64,000 nucleotides of DNA from Marinobacter sp. Arc7-DN-1. Lineage in GTDB: Bacteria; Pseudomonadota; Gammaproteobacteria; Pseudomonadales; Oleiphilaceae. The position numbers were made by a program, and so were the translations under genes. The stretch covers positions 3,348,001-3,412,000 of the forward strand of contig NZ_CP031848.1 of NCBI RefSeq assembly GCF_003441595.1, given 5' to 3'. The notes below the pieces were generated by a model. That model searched no databases. It was not told where the DNA came from and was given only the letters and a program-made list of their open reading frames with translations. Below, in pieces: positions 18,990 to 28,596 of this stretch (position 1 is its first letter; each line of letters starts with the position of its first letter).

Positions 18990-20104
18990 GGGGTGTCCTC
19001 CAGGGGCAGGAAGATGATGAAGTCGGTTCGTCCTGGTTCGCTCTCGCATTCAACCAGTCCATGGTGTTGCCCGATGATGCTCTGGGTAATGGAAAGGCCC
19101 AGGCCTGTGCCGCTGGCACGACCGCTGATCATCGGATAGAAAATGTTCTGCAGCAGCTCCGGCGGAATGCCCGGGCCGTTATCTATAACGTCTATCCGGC
19201 ACACCAGGCGATGGCGCCGATGGCCAATCGTAAACTGCCGCAGAGTGCGGGTCCGGAAGGTAATGGTTGGCGGCTCTTCGCGGCTTTGGCCGCCCTGGTT
19301 TTCAAAGGCGGCCTCCATGGCATTGCGGGCAATGTTCAGGAACGCCTGAATCAGCTGCTCCTTGTCGCCCCGGAACTCGGGAATGCTGGGGTCGTAGTCC
19401 CGGCTGAAATGGAGGCGGCCTTTGCTCTCGGCTTCCAGGAGGGTGCCTACCCGTTCCAGCACCTCATGGATGTTCGTCGGTGCCAGTTTGAGTGCCTTGT
19501 TCGGGCCTAGCATCCGGTCTACGAGGCTTCTCAGGCGGTCAGCCTCATCAATGATTACCCGGGTGTACTCGCGCTGATCCTCGCTGTTGAGCTCACGGTC
19601 CAGAAGCTGGGCGGCGCCACGGATTCCCCCAAGCGGATTCTTGATCTCGTGGGCCATACCCCGGACCAGAATGCGGGTGGTTTCCTGCTGGGAGATGATG
19701 TCCTCTTCACGGCTGATCCTCAGTAGCCGGTCCCTTGGCTGGATTTCGATCAGTAATTCGGTCGGATCCAGACTGATTGGGGTGACTGAGTAATCCACGG
19801 TGAGGCGTAAGCCGCTGGTTAACAGGAATTCGGCCTCACGGCGGGTGTAGGACTGGCCGTTGTCCACGGCGGCAAACAATGTTTTCAGGGCATCTTCGGA
19901 ATCGACAAGGATGTCGCGGAAAGGCTGACCGTGGCTGCGTGTCATGCTGGTTTCGAACAGGCTTTCGGCGGACGGATTGAGATATCGTATGTTCAGGTTA
20001 TCTTCCAGCACCAGGACAGCCGTGGTGAGGCTGTCGAGAATGCTTCTGTATCCGATTGCGTGGGCCAAAGGCAGTGCCATGCGTGATTTCCGTTGGTTCG
20101 ACAT
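18986..20104 (-). CDS. ntrB: NtrB (GlnL), nitrogen-regulation sensor histidine kinase
   Basis: NtrB is a soluble histidine kinase/phosphatase that controls NtrC and is itself governed by PII. It has an N-terminal PAS domain (ILDSLTTAVLVLEDNLNIRY), the H-box GMAHEIKNPLGGIRGAAQLL, and N (NIARNAMEAAF), G1 (DNGPGIP) and G2 (GTGLGLSI) ATP-binding boxes, with no transmembrane segments. The ATG at 20104 has AGAGGT upstream and gives 372 residues. If the sigma-54 promoter at 20124-20139 is used, transcripts would start near 20113, and the downstream ATG at 20080 would then be the better start. It is coupled to ntrC by ATGA. Confidence 0.96.
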   Translation of the reverse strand: MSNQRKSRMALPLAHAIGYRSILDSLTTAVLVLEDNLNIRYLNPSAESLFETSMTRSHGQPFRDILVDSEDALKTLFAAVDNGQSYTRREAEFLLTSGLRLTVDYSVTPISLDPTELLIEIQPRDRLLRISREEDIISQQETTRILVRGMAHEIKNPLGGIRGAAQLLDRELNSEDQREYTRVIIDEADRLRSLVDRMLGPNKALKLAPTNIHEVLERVGTLLEAESKGRLHFSRDYDPSIPEFRGDKEQLIQAFLNIARNAMEAAFENQGGQSREEPPTITFRTRTLRQFTIGHRRHRLVCRIDVIDNGPGIPPELLQNIFYPMISGRASGTGLGLSITQSIIGQHHGLVECESEPGRTDFIIFLPLEDTP

Positions 20105-20123
20105 AGTTTGACCTCTGGAGTTT

Positions 20124-20139
20124 TGCAAAAAGCGAACCA
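20124..20139 (-). promoter_or_regulatory. Possible sigma-54 promoter for ntrBC
   Basis: On the minus strand the sequence TGGTTCGCTTTTTGCA has the invariant GG and GC with correct 10-nt spacing (consensus TGGCAC-N5-TTGC, two mismatches). It lies just upstream of ntrB, with an NtrC-type site about 180 bp further up. Predicted initiation near 20113 would leave almost no leader for the ATG at 20104. Confidence 0.45.
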
Positions 20140-20294
20140 CTTTGCGCCAGGTTCAGAAATGAGTGGGCAAAGTACGGGCATAGGGCCGTATCGGCGTTGA
20201 AATGTGCCGTAAGCTGGTGCAAACGGGGACAAGCCCTTGACCAGCCCGGAAAATTCGCCCCGTTGCTGGTCAGAGTATGGCTTTTTTCTGGTGC

Positions 20295-20317
20295 GCCCGC
20301 ACCAAACTGGTGCGGGC
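20295..20317. promoter_or_regulatory. NtrC-type operator upstream of ntrB
   Basis: GCCCGCACC, five bases, then GGTGCGGGC: the inner GCACCAAACTGGTGC matches the classic NtrC enhancer pattern GCACC-N5-GGTGC perfectly. A second overlapping TGGTGC/GCACC half pair starts at 20289. No T-run follows on either strand at the expected place, so I prefer an operator over a terminator. NtrC autoregulation of ntrBC is the natural reading. Confidence 0.65.
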
Positions 20318-20349
20318 AGTTTGGGCAGCTGGATAGTTGGGTGGTTTGG

Positions 20350-20874
20350 CTAGTTTGCCACGGAGGGGCGGTGAACGGTGAAGGAAATGGACGTACCGGT
20401 TTTTACCTGTACGCCGTTTTCATCCACGATGTGCACTCGGGCCTGGTGGGTGCCACGATAGACGTTGCTGACGGTAACCGAACCGGAAGTGCTCTGGCCA
20501 ACCGGCTGGCCATCAAGGGTTACTTCATACTTGTGACCAGGCCGCAGGCCCGGCGTGCTGCGAACCTCGAACTGGATATCACCGCTACCACTGTAGAAGG
20601 CCTGGTCGTTATCCGGATACACAAAGGAGACGCTCTCGTACGCTGCACCCTCCCTCTGAACCTCTTCACGAAGCTTCTTGGTTTCCTGAACCACCTCGGG
20701 CTTCGGCAGAGTGATCGTAGTAACCGGTTTGACCTCTACGGCTTCAGCGCCTTCGCTCGGCTCATCGGAGAACGTAACGTTGCCGTAGGCATCGACGTTG
20801 CGGTAGACCTCGGCGGAGGCCGGGACCGCCAGAGCAAACAGTAGGCCGGCAACCAATCCAGACTTCGGATTCAT
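20350..20874 (-). CDS. DUF4124 domain-containing periplasmic protein
   Basis: The protein has 174 residues from the ATG at 20874 (AGGTGA upstream) with a signal peptide MNPKSGLVAGLLFALAVPAS-A. The mature N-terminus EVYRNVDAYGNVTFSDEP is the DUF4124 signature (xYrwvDxxGxvhfSDxP). A short charged helical linker follows, then a C-terminal beta domain resembling an immunoglobulin-like fold (GHKYEVTLDGQPVGQS, TSISFTVHRP). Proteins of this kind commonly sit between ntrB and glnA in related gammaproteobacteria. Function is unknown; the location is probably the periplasm. Confidence 0.8.
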   Translation of the reverse strand: MNPKSGLVAGLLFALAVPASAEVYRNVDAYGNVTFSDEPSEGAEAVEVKPVTTITLPKPEVVQETKKLREEVQREGAAYESVSFVYPDNDQAFYSGSGDIQFEVRSTPGLRPGHKYEVTLDGQPVGQSTSGSVTVSNVYRGTHQARVHIVDENGVQVKTGTSISFTVHRPSVAN

Positions 20875-20994
20875 AAGCTCACCTGTCATTGGGTTTTCCC
20901 GATTATCGGCGGCGCCCGGGGGCATTTCAACGCCTGTGGGGCGGGATGTTGGTTACATATCGTTAAGGGCTGCAGGCAATGTGCTTTTGCGCAC

Positions 20995-21023
20995 AAAAAA
21001 AGCCCCGCACGGGGCGGGGCTTT
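20995..21023 (-). terminator. Rho-independent terminator of glnA
   Basis: Read on the minus strand, an AGCCCCGC stem, 5-nt loop and GCGGGGCT stem run into a stretch of seven T. It lies 30 nt after the glnA stop. Confidence 0.9.
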
Positions 21024-21052
21024 GCTGCTCTTTAACTCTCTGGAGAGAGGTT

Positions 21053-22456
21053 TTAGCAGGAGTAGTACAGCTCGAACTCAACCGGATGAGTGGTCATGTT
21101 CAGCTTCTCAACTTCACCGCGCTTCAGATCAATATAGCCGGCAATCATGTCTTCAGTGAACACGCCTCCGCGGGTCAGGAACTCGTGGTCCGCTTCCAGG
21201 CAATCCAGAGCTTCAGACAGGGTTTCGGCAACCTTCGGAATGCTCAGGGCCTCTTCTTTGGGCAGATCGTACAGATCCTTGTCCATGGCATCGCCAGGGT
21301 GGATCTTGTTCTGGATGCCGTCCAGGCCGGCCATCATCAGGGCAGCGAAAGCCAGGTACGGGTTGGCAGCCGGATCAGGGAAGCGAACTTCAATACGACG
21401 CGCTTTCGGGCTGTTCACGTAAGGGATTCGGATGGAGGCCGAACGGTTACGGGCGGAGTATGCCAGCATGACCGGTGCTTCGTAGCCCGGAACCAGGCGC
21501 TTGTAGCTGTTGGTTGCCGGGTTGGTGAAGGCGTTGATGGCCTTGGCGTGCTTGATAACACCACCAACGTAGTACAGGGCGGCTTCGCTCAGGCCGGCAT
21601 AGCTGTCGCCTGCGAACAGGTTTTTGCCGTCTTTGCTCAGTGACATGTGTACGTGCATGCCGGAACCGTTATCACCAACTACCGGCTTGGGCATGAAGGT
21701 GGCTGTTTTGCCATAAGCGTGCGCCACATTGTGTACGCAGTACTTGAGGATTTGAACTTCGTCAGCCTTGCGGGTCAGGGTGTTGGCGCCAACGCCGATT
21801 TCACACTGGCCAGCAGTGCCCACTTCGTGGTGGTGAACTTCAATTTCCAGACCCATGGATTCCATGGCCGCACACATGGCGCCACGCAGATCATGCAGGC
21901 TGTCAACCGGCGGAACCGGGAAATAGCCGCCTTTGACCCCCGGGCGGTGGCCGATGTTGTTGCGGTCGAAGTCTTCGCCGGATACCCAGGCGGCCTCTTC
22001 AGAATGAATGTGGTATGAAGAGCCTTGCATGTCGACGCTCCATTTAACGGAATCAAAGACAAAGAACTCCGGCTCCGGGCCGAACAGGGCGCCATCGGCG
22101 ATGCCGGTGGACTTCAGGTATTCCTCGGCACGACGGGCAACGGAGCGCGGATCGCGCTCATAACCCTGCATGGTAGAAGGCTCTACGATGTTGCAGGTGA
22201 TGTTAACGGTGGTTTCTTCAGTGAACGGATCGAGTACAGAGGTCGCGTCGTCCGGCATCAGGATCATGTCGGATTCGTTGATGCCTTTCCAGCCGGCAAT
22301 GGAGGAGCCGTCAAACATTTTGCCGTCTGCGAAAAAGTCTTCATCTACTTCGGTGGCGGGCAGCGTCACGTGCTGCTCTTTACCGCGGCTGTCAGTAAAG
22401 CGCAGGTCAACCCATTTGACTTCGTGTTCTTTGATCAAATCAACTGTCTTGGACAT
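21053..22456 (-). CDS. glnA: Glutamine synthetase type I
   Basis: This enzyme makes glutamine from glutamate, ammonia and ATP and is the main entry of ammonium into metabolism. The protein is 467 residues, close to E. coli GlnA (469). Visible family marks are [11 protein letters not shown], the metal and glutamate sites around [10 protein letters not shown] and [30 protein letters not shown], and [17 protein letters not shown]. The adenylylation tyrosine is Y396 in KDLYDLP, the target of GlnE, which is also encoded in this window (39421-42327). Transcription is probably driven by the sigma-54 promoter at 22613-22627 under NtrC control. Confidence 0.98.
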   Translation of the reverse strand: MSKTVDLIKEHEVKWVDLRFTDSRGKEQHVTLPATEVDEDFFADGKMFDGSSIAGWKGINESDMILMPDDATSVLDPFTEETTVNITCNIVEPSTMQGYERDPRSVARRAEEYLKSTGIADGALFGPEPEFFVFDSVKWSVDMQGSSYHIHSEEAAWVSGEDFDRNNIGHRPGVKGGYFPVPPVDSLHDLRGAMCAAMESMGLEIEVHHHEVGTAGQCEIGVGANTLTRKADEVQILKYCVHNVAHAYGKTATFMPKPVVGDNGSGMHVHMSLSKDGKNLFAGDSYAGLSEAALYYVGGVIKHAKAINAFTNPATNSYKRLVPGYEAPVMLAYSARNRSASIRIPYVNSPKARRIEVRFPDPAANPYLAFAALMMAGLDGIQNKIHPGDAMDKDLYDLPKEEALSIPKVAETLSEALDCLEADHEFLTRGGVFTEDMIAGYIDLKRGEVEKLNMTTHPVEFELYYSC

Positions 22457-22612
22457 TGTGCATGCTCCGTAAGTTATACCGCACAGGCGGCTGTATTCAT
22501 GTTCGTGGTGCCGGATCGCTCAGAGTACTGAGTTCCGATCTGTTTCTCAGGTCTGCGCAGCTTAGCAAATGCCAGTGCGTCTTACCTGCAAATTTCGGCT
22601 GCTTTCGATAAA

Positions 22613-22627
22613 GCAAGGCGCTTGCCA
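22613..22627 (-). promoter_or_regulatory. Sigma-54 promoter of glnA
   Basis: On the minus strand TGGCAAGCGCCTTGC matches TGGCAC-N5-TTGC with a single mismatch and exact spacing. It would give a leader of about 145 nt before glnA. The NtrC-type site at 22724-22741 lies about 130 bp upstream of the start point, a normal enhancer distance. Confidence 0.8.
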
Positions 22628-22723
22628 ATTTTCAGGGCATGCTCCAGAACGGCGCAACTGCCAGGGTTTGGGGCATGTTCAGGGCAAAGGCATTTTTACC
22701 AGGCTGGTTCTTGCGCTTTGTTG

Positions 22724-22741
22724 GCGCACACAATTGGTGCG
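22724..22741. promoter_or_regulatory. NtrC-type operator upstream of glnA
   Basis: GCGCACACAATTGGTGCG resembles the GCACC-N5-GGTGC enhancer (one mismatch in the inner core). A further half site, GGGTGCGC, lies at 22752-22759, so a pair of weak and strong sites is likely. Confidence 0.65.
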
Positions 22742-22813
22742 TTAATTGACTGGGTGCGCTAAATAAGTGCAAAGCATCGCCTAAACCTAAATAGGGTAGG
22801 CGTTTTTCTTCAT

Positions 22814-22841
22814 ATTAACGACACAGACTTTTCGCTATACT
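22814..22841 (+). promoter_or_regulatory. Probable sigma-70 promoter of typA
   Basis: TATACT at 22836-22841 is a strong -10 box with a weak ATTAAC at -35 (16-nt spacer). It would leave a leader of roughly 175 nt before the typA start. The 565-nt gap between the divergent glnA and typA is accounted for by this and the sigma-54/NtrC sites. Confidence 0.5.
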
Positions 22842-23021
22842 ACGCGCCGCTTCATTTTCACCCTGCCATTTTCAGATCCCGGATCGAAAAGCTCCATGCA
22901 GGGTGCCGGGCAGCCAGTTCCGGTAAATGAGTTCATTTTACGGATTTGAGACGGCATGTGTGGGGATTTCCCTGCGAACGACCCTCTCAGGTCATTGAGT
23001 GCATGCCGCAGGATTATTTTT

Positions 23022-24833
23022 GTGATTGAAAAACTTCGTAATATCGCCATTATCGCCCACGTTGACCATGGTAAAACCACGCTCGTAGACAAGCTGCTGC
23101 GTCAGTCCGGCACGCTGGATCGCAAAGAGCTGGAGAACGAGCGGGTCATGGATTCCAATGACCAGGAAAAAGAGCGTGGCATTACCATTCTGGCCAAGAA
23201 CACGGCCCTGAAATGGAACGGTTACGACATCAACATCGTTGATACTCCGGGCCACGCTGACTTCGGTGGCGAAGTTGAGCGAGTGATGAGCATGGTTGAT
23301 TGTGTGTTGCTGGTGGTTGATTCCATTGATGGCCCGATGCCGCAAACACGTTTTGTGACCCAGAAGGCGTTTGCCGCCGGCCTGCGCCCGATTGTCGTGG
23401 TCAACAAGATTGACCGTCCCGGTGCACGGCCCGACTGGGTTGTAGACCAGGTGTTTGATCTGTTCGACAACCTGGGTGCGACCGACGAGCAACTGGACTT
23501 CCCCATTGTTTTTGCCAGTGCCCTCAACGGCATTGCCGGCATGGACCATGAAAACCTGGACGACAACATGGATGCCGTGTTCCAGGCGATCGTTGATCAT
23601 GTGCCGGCACCAAACGTCGATATGGACGGTCCGTTCCAGATGCAGATCTCCCAGCTGGACTACAACAGCTTCCTGGGCGTGATCGGTATTGGCCGCATCG
23701 CACGCGGCAAGATCAAAACCAATTCGCCGGTGACCGCGATTGGTGCCAGTGGCAAGAAGCGCAATGGTCGAATCCTCAAGATCATGGGGCACTCAGGCCT
23801 GCAGCGCGTTGAAGTGGATGAGGCACAGGCTGGCGATATCGTCTGCGTGAGCGGTATGGATGAGCTGTTTATCTCCGATACCCTGTGTGACCAGGCCAAC
23901 GTTGAGGCCCTGCCGGCACTGACGGTGGATGAGCCGACCGTGTCGATGACCTTCCAGGTAAACGATTCGCCTTTCGCCGGCAGGGAAGGCAAGTACGTTA
24001 CCAGCCGGAACATCAAGGAGCGTCTGGAAAAGGAGTTGCTGCACAACGTGGCGCTGCGCGTTGAAGAAGGCGATTCGGCGGACAAGTTCAAGGTATCCGG
24101 CCGTGGTGAACTGCATCTGTCAGTGCTGATTGAGAATATGCGCCGCGAGAACTTCGAGCTGGCGGTCGGGCGGCCTGAAGTTGTCATTCGTGAAGTGGAT
24201 GGCGTCAAGCAGGAGCCCTATGAAAATGTCATCGTCGACATTGAAGAGCAGCACCAGGGCCCGATCATGGAGCAGATGGGGCTGCGTAAAGGCGACCTGA
24301 CCAACATGGTGCCGGATGGCAAGGGGCGGATGCGTCTTGAGTACACCATTCCGGCACGGGGCCTGATCGGTTTCCGCAATACCTTCCTGACCATGACCTC
24401 GGGTACCGGTATTCTGACCTCGACCTTCAGTCATTACGGCCCCATCAAGGTTGGCGATGTCACCAGTCGCCAGAATGGTGTCCTCGTTTCCATGGCAACC
24501 GGAACAGCGCTGACCTATTCTCTGGAAACCCTGCAGAGCCGTGGCAAGCTGTTCCTGGACCCGGGCCAGGAAATCTACGAAGGCCAGCTTTGCGGTATTC
24601 ACAGCCGTGACAATGATCTGGTGGTTAACCCCACCAAGGGCAAGAAGCTCGACAACATGCGAGCTTCCGGCAAGGATGAAGTCATCGGGCTGGTGCCGCC
24701 CATCAAGTTCACCCTTGAGCAGGCGCTGGAGTTCATCGATGACGACGAACTGGTTGAAGTGACCCCGAAATCGATTCGCCTGCGGAAGAAATTTCTGACC
24801 GAAAATGATCGCAAGCGTGCGAATAAGAAGTAA
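23022..24833 (+). CDS. typA: TypA/BipA, ribosome-associated translational GTPase
   Basis: TypA is an EF-G-like GTPase that binds the ribosome and helps 50S assembly and stress adaptation. I chose the GTG at 23022 because the family begins [20 protein letters not shown]; this gives 603 residues against about 607 in E. coli. Motifs are G1 [10 protein letters not shown]2 RGITI, G3 [12 protein letters not shown] and G4 [10 protein letters not shown], then the beta-barrel domain II, EF-G-like domains III and V ([39 protein letters not shown]) and the TypA C-terminal domain ending in a basic tail. The gene is divergent from glnA. Confidence 0.97.
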   Translation: MIEKLRNIAIIAHVDHGKTTLVDKLLRQSGTLDRKELENERVMDSNDQEKERGITILAKNTALKWNGYDINIVDTPGHADFGGEVERVMSMVDCVLLVVDSIDGPMPQTRFVTQKAFAAGLRPIVVVNKIDRPGARPDWVVDQVFDLFDNLGATDEQLDFPIVFASALNGIAGMDHENLDDNMDAVFQAIVDHVPAPNVDMDGPFQMQISQLDYNSFLGVIGIGRIARGKIKTNSPVTAIGASGKKRNGRILKIMGHSGLQRVEVDEAQAGDIVCVSGMDELFISDTLCDQANVEALPALTVDEPTVSMTFQVNDSPFAGREGKYVTSRNIKERLEKELLHNVALRVEEGDSADKFKVSGRGELHLSVLIENMRRENFELAVGRPEVVIREVDGVKQEPYENVIVDIEEQHQGPIMEQMGLRKGDLTNMVPDGKGRMRLEYTIPARGLIGFRNTFLTMTSGTGILTSTFSHYGPIKVGDVTSRQNGVLVSMATGTALTYSLETLQSRGKLFLDPGQEIYEGQLCGIHSRDNDLVVNPTKGKKLDNMRASGKDEVIGLVPPIKFTLEQALEFIDDDELVEVTPKSIRLRKKFLTENDRKRANKK

Positions 24834-24857
24834 GCCGGCGCTTGGAAAAGTGAAAAA

Positions 24858-24973
24858 GGGGTCAGAAGAAAGCTTTCTTCTGACCCCGGGGCCTAAAAGT
24901 TCATCTGACCCCCGATTTTACCTCTCGGCTCGAAGCCTCCCGTGGGGTCAGATGAAAGCTTTCATCTGACCCC
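24858..24973. repeat. GGGGTCAGATGAA palindrome cluster (two full copies and a half copy)
   Basis: The first 30-bp perfect palindrome (24858-24887) has arm GGGGTCAGAAGAAAG. A solo half, TTCATCTGACCCC, lies at 24900-24912. The second 30-bp perfect palindrome (24944-24973) has arm GGGGTCAGATGAAAG. All lie between typA and pip. The first differs from the family core by a compensated change in both arms (ATGA to AAGA), which keeps the stem intact. Confidence 0.85.
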
Positions 24974-25017
24974 ATCTTCATCCAGAATTCCGGGATAACC
25001 CTGTTCCGGAGCGCCCC

Positions 25018-25980
25018 ATGCTTACCCTTTACCCTGAAATCAAACCCAACGCCCAGCACCGTATTGCGGTTGATGCGCCGCACGAGCTCTATGTTGAAGA
25101 AAGCGGCAACCCGGATGGCATCCCGGTTCTTGTGGTCCACGGCGGGCCTGGCGGAGGCTGTGAGGATTACCACCGGCGCTTCTTCGATGCCGAGCGTTTC
25201 CGGATCATTCTGATGGACCAGCGTGGTGCCGGCCGGTCGACGCCCCTGGCGGAACTTGAAGGCAACAGCACGGGAAAGCTGGTTGAAGATATGGAGGCTG
25301 TGCGCTCCTTCCTTGGTGTCGACAAATGGCTTCTGTTCGGTGGCAGTTGGGGCTCGACCCTGAGCCTGGTCTATGCCCAGGCCCACCCTGAGCGGGTGTT
25401 GGGGCTGGTTTTGCGAGGCATCTTTCTCTGTCGCCCCCGGGATATTCATTGGTTTTACCAGGATGGCGCAAGCCGGGTGTTCCCGGACTACTGGGCAGAC
25501 TTTGAGGCACAGATTCCCGGGGCGGAGCGTGGCGACTTGGTCGCCGCTTATTATCAGCGGCTCACCAGCAGCAACGAGCTGGAGCAGATTCAGGCCGCCA
25601 AGGCCTGGTCTGTGTGGGAGGGGAGGTGCGCAACCCTGCATCCGAATCCGAGGGTGGTTGAGCATTTTGGTCATCCCCATGTTGCCATCGCCCTGGCCCG
25701 TATCGAATGCCACTATTTCATGAATTCCTCGTTCCTAGAGCCTGATCAGATCCTGCGGGATGCGGGCAGACTGTCGGAGATTCCGGGCATTATTGTCCAT
25801 GGTCGCTACGATATGGTCTGCCCGCTGGAAAATGCGCTCGCACTCAGCAGGGCCTGGCCGGAGGCGGAGCTGCAGATCATTCGGGATGCTGGCCATTCCG
25901 CCTCTGAACCGGCGATTGTCGATGCGCTGATTCGTGGCGTTGAATCCGTGATCGCGAAAACTGAGAAAAGTGCTGGCTGA
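25018..25980 (+). CDS. pip: Proline iminopeptidase (alpha/beta hydrolase, peptidase S33)
   Basis: The enzyme releases N-terminal proline from peptides in the cytoplasm. The 320-residue protein has the oxyanion motif HGGPGGGCEDYHRRFFD, the strand DQRGAGRS and the nucleophile elbow GGSWGSTLSL with S110. The acid is probably the Asp of HGRYDMVCP near residue 266 and the His of AGHSASEP near residue 294. Length and motifs match the bacterial monomeric Pip family. The ATG at 25018 follows GGAGCGCCCC, a modest ribosome binding site. dtd follows 91 nt later and may be co-transcribed. Confidence 0.94.
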   Translation: MLTLYPEIKPNAQHRIAVDAPHELYVEESGNPDGIPVLVVHGGPGGGCEDYHRRFFDAERFRIILMDQRGAGRSTPLAELEGNSTGKLVEDMEAVRSFLGVDKWLLFGGSWGSTLSLVYAQAHPERVLGLVLRGIFLCRPRDIHWFYQDGASRVFPDYWADFEAQIPGAERGDLVAAYYQRLTSSNELEQIQAAKAWSVWEGRCATLHPNPRVVEHFGHPHVAIALARIECHYFMNSSFLEPDQILRDAGRLSEIPGIIVHGRYDMVCPLENALALSRAWPEAELQIIRDAGHSASEPAIVDALIRGVESVIAKTEKSAG

Positions 25981-26071
25981 ATCCTTTTTGAGGGTTGCGG
26001 CGTGCCATTACCGTGGATAAACTCTCGCCCGGATTTAATTTCCTCCTGTTTATGCGTCCTCAGAGAATTGA

Positions 26072-26530
26072 ATGAAAGGACTGATCCAGCGAGTTTCGAA
26101 AGCCAGTGTTGCGGTGGATGGTGAGCAGATAGCCTCGATAGAAACCGGCCTGCTGCTGTTGCTGGGTGTTGTGAAGGGCGATGGCGAGCGAGAAGCACGG
26201 AAGCTGTGCCGAAAAATTCTCACGTATCGTGTTTTTCCCGATGCCGCCGGCCGGATGAACCGAAGTCTCTTCGATGTCGGGGGCTCCCTCCTTGTTGTTC
26301 CACAGTTTACGCTGGCTGCCGATACCTCATCCGGTACGCGACCGGGGTTTTCGCTTGCCGCCGGGCCTGAAGAGGCGAACGCCCTATACCGGCTCTTTGT
26401 GGCAGAGGCTGTTTCCGCGCTGGGGCCGGAAAACGTGGGTGAGGGAAAATTCGGTGCCGATATGAAAGTCGGTCTGGTGAATGACGGCCCGGTGACGTTC
26501 CTGCTCGAGAGCGGGCAGGGAACAGAATAA
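26072..26530 (+). CDS. dtd: D-aminoacyl-tRNA deacylase
   Basis: Dtd removes D-amino acids wrongly attached to tRNA and protects translation fidelity. The 152-residue protein starts MKGLIQRVSKASVAVDGE, the family N-terminus, and carries VPQFTLAADTSSGTRPGF (the QFTL active-site loop; the usual Ser before Gln is Pro here) and NDGPVTFLLES (the Gly-Pro loop, NxGPVT). It lies downstream of pip on the same strand. The length is slightly above E. coli Dtd (145). Confidence 0.95.
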   Translation: MKGLIQRVSKASVAVDGEQIASIETGLLLLLGVVKGDGEREARKLCRKILTYRVFPDAAGRMNRSLFDVGGSLLVVPQFTLAADTSSGTRPGFSLAAGPEEANALYRLFVAEAVSALGPENVGEGKFGADMKVGLVNDGPVTFLLESGQGTE

Positions 26531-27032
26531 GTGCTTGCACTGGTATTGGGCGTCTGCTCCGCGCCCGATTCCTGCTGGTGCAAAGATGCCGGCGAATACC
26601 GGCGGGTGCAAACAGTAGTCTGTTTCCCAGAGGCTTTAACAATCTGATAATAAAGAGTTAATGTAAATCTGGCCTTGGAATTGATGTGCAACTGCCACGG
26701 AGCCCGTGAGCGCCTTAAAGCGTAAACACCTGCGTTTCTGGGGCCATAAGCACTAAAAATGCACCTCCAATAATTTGCAAAGTGGGAATCGTTGTATTAA
26801 AACTGCTTCATCATTCAGAGCTTTAAGAATGCCCTGTAACTGATTGAACCGCAAAGATCCGATTGCGAATGGTTTTTCTCAAAAAAAGAAGAAAAGTTGT
26901 CTCTGTGTCAAAAAAATGACATAGGGGTAATGCAGAACCGGCCTCACCCGCCTGGCGGGATGAGGCCTTATAAAATCGGGATAAGAACCCGTCGCTAAAA
27001 CCTGAGTTAACTCAAAAAAAGGAAGACGCAAC
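26531..27032. other. Intergenic region upstream of the porin
   Basis: I see no gene in these 500 bases. The stretch is A/T-rich in its second half and includes an A-rich run at 26878-26896. It contains the GC-rich hairpin at 26940-26967 followed by TTATAAAAT. A regulated porin promoter and leader are the likely content. Confidence 0.4.
26940..26967 (+). promoter_or_regulatory. GC-rich hairpin in the porin leader
   Basis: GGCCTCACCCGCC and GGCGGGATGAGGCC form an almost perfect stem with a tiny loop, followed by TTATAAAAT, 65 nt before the porin ATG. It could be a terminator for upstream transcripts, or an attenuator if the porin promoter lies further up. The T-run is broken, so a strong intrinsic terminator is doubtful. 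Confidence 0.45.
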
Positions 27033-28157
27033 ATGAAAAAAACAGCTCTTGCATCGGCCATTGCCGCATCAATGGCAGTTGCTCCGGCATTGGTATCTGC
27101 TGCCAACGTCGTGCCGGAGACCGGTTCGGAAGTTTCCAGGCTGGCTGCCCGCATGGATGCGCTGCCGGAAATCTATGGCAATGTCCAGATGATTTATACC
27201 AATGCCGATCAAGAAGGGTTCGGGGGTAGCAGAAGCCAGTTGACGGACTACGGATACTCGACGCTCGGGGTCCGGCACAGCCACGAAATTCTGCCTGGTG
27301 TTGAGGCTTTCGGGAAGCTGGAGCTGCAACGTTTTTCGCCGACGGAAGGGACGGAAAAGTCTTCGAATACGTCCATTCAAGTCGATGAGGCGTATTTCGG
27401 CATCCGGGGAGATTTCGGCGAGGTATGGGTCGGCTCGGATGACTCTCAGTACGAGGTGTTAATCGGAGATTACGGCAACTGGTATTACGAAGTGGCTCAG
27501 TCCAATTTTTATGCCAACTGGACGACCGGTGAAGATGATCTGATTCAGTACGTGTCGCCGAGCTTCGGGGGGCTTACCCTTCATGGTGTTGTACAGATTG
27601 ACGGGAGCACCGAGCGCGGTGATGGCCAGAACAGGTATCCGTATCAGCTTGGGGTAAAATATCAGCGCGACCGCTTTGCCCTCGTGCTTGCCATGGACTC
27701 CAATGACGGTGCCGCGAACAACGAGAACACCTATGGCGCCCGGGTGGATTACACTGTCAACAGCGCATTGTCGCTGAACGCCTTCTATTCAACCCAGAAA
27801 GGCGACGAGGCCGTGGCCGCTGTCGGAGAAGGGGTCAGGGACAACCCTGTTACGTCTTTCGAGTCGTATGGGACAGTGGCAGGCAGTACCGGCCTGGGTG
27901 AGAACCTGTTTGGTGTCCAGGGTATCTACGCTATTGGTGCATCGCGCTTCACCCTGTCTTACGAGATGGAGAAAGACGATGTGGACGGAGCCGGTGATGG
28001 CAAGCGGGAATCCACCAACATCACTGCCCAGGCATTGCATAACGTTTCTGACAACCTTTATGTGTATGTCGAAGCCCTCCGTCGTAACGACAAAGAGGGG
28101 AACACTTACGATTCCGACTATAATGAGCTCAATATAGGCGGCGCGTACCTCTTCTGA
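27033..28157 (+). CDS. Gram-negative general porin (outer-membrane beta barrel)
   Basis: The 374-residue protein has a signal peptide MKKTALASAIAASMAVAPALVSA-ANV, and the rest shows alternating beta-strand character. Porin hallmarks are EIYGNVQMIYT at the first strand, YSTLGVRHSHEILPGVEAFGKLELQ, YFGIRGDFGEVWVGSDDSQYE (the constriction-loop approach) and a C-terminal aromatic strand ending AYLF, the signal for outer-membrane assembly. The mature protein is acidic, suggesting some cation preference or marine adaptation. GGAAG lies 8 nt before the ATG. It stands alone between a long leader region and a 439-nt gap. Substrate is unknown. Confidence 0.9.
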   Translation: MKKTALASAIAASMAVAPALVSAANVVPETGSEVSRLAARMDALPEIYGNVQMIYTNADQEGFGGSRSQLTDYGYSTLGVRHSHEILPGVEAFGKLELQRFSPTEGTEKSSNTSIQVDEAYFGIRGDFGEVWVGSDDSQYEVLIGDYGNWYYEVAQSNFYANWTTGEDDLIQYVSPSFGGLTLHGVVQIDGSTERGDGQNRYPYQLGVKYQRDRFALVLAMDSNDGAANNENTYGARVDYTVNSALSLNAFYSTQKGDEAVAAVGEGVRDNPVTSFESYGTVAGSTGLGENLFGVQGIYAIGASRFTLSYEMEKDDVDGAGDGKRESTNITAQALHNVSDNLYVYVEALRRNDKEGNTYDSDYNELNIGGAYLF

Positions 28158-28596
28158 TTTTTAGGGCCGTTTTTCCGTGCCCCGGGAGTGAGTAGCCTGC
28201 ACACTGGAGCCTGACGCCAGAAAAGCCGATGGCTCCGGATTTTGTTTTCCAATCCTGCGGAGGCCCGCAAATCATTCAGGGTAAGCGCCCACAGGTCCGC
28301 ACCTGTCCCTTGATTCCGGTTTCCCACACGATTCCTGCCTGTAACCGTTAAATCCGAAAGCCTGTCGGCCCGCCTCCGTGTCGCTGAGCAATGCCTCAAC
28401 GCCGACATAGTCCGGGCGGCTGAGTGGTAATCAGTGGTTCCCCGGAGGTTTCCTGGCAAATAATTTGTATCAATTTCGTTTGTCGACTGATAAGTATGGG
28501 CCGTGACTGGTAAAATCGAACAAGGGAGCCTGATGAATTATCCTGGGTGCATATAAAGTAACCGCCGCGGCCAAATACCGGTTTTGAGAGATCGAG
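28158..28596. other. Gap between porin and response regulator, no gene seen
   Basis: No supportable gene lies here. A TATAAAG at about 28553-28559 could be part of the promoter for the response regulator. Confidence 0.35.

Noticed and set aside
17673..19139. A 488-codon open frame on the plus strand opposite ntrC
   Set aside because: It is the antisense shadow of ntrC: no family resemblance, no ribosome binding site, and the ntrC frame is certain.
20289..20317. The GC-rich palindrome between ntrB and the DUF4124 gene as an intrinsic terminator
   Set aside because: No T-run follows on the relevant strand, and the inner sequence matches the NtrC operator.
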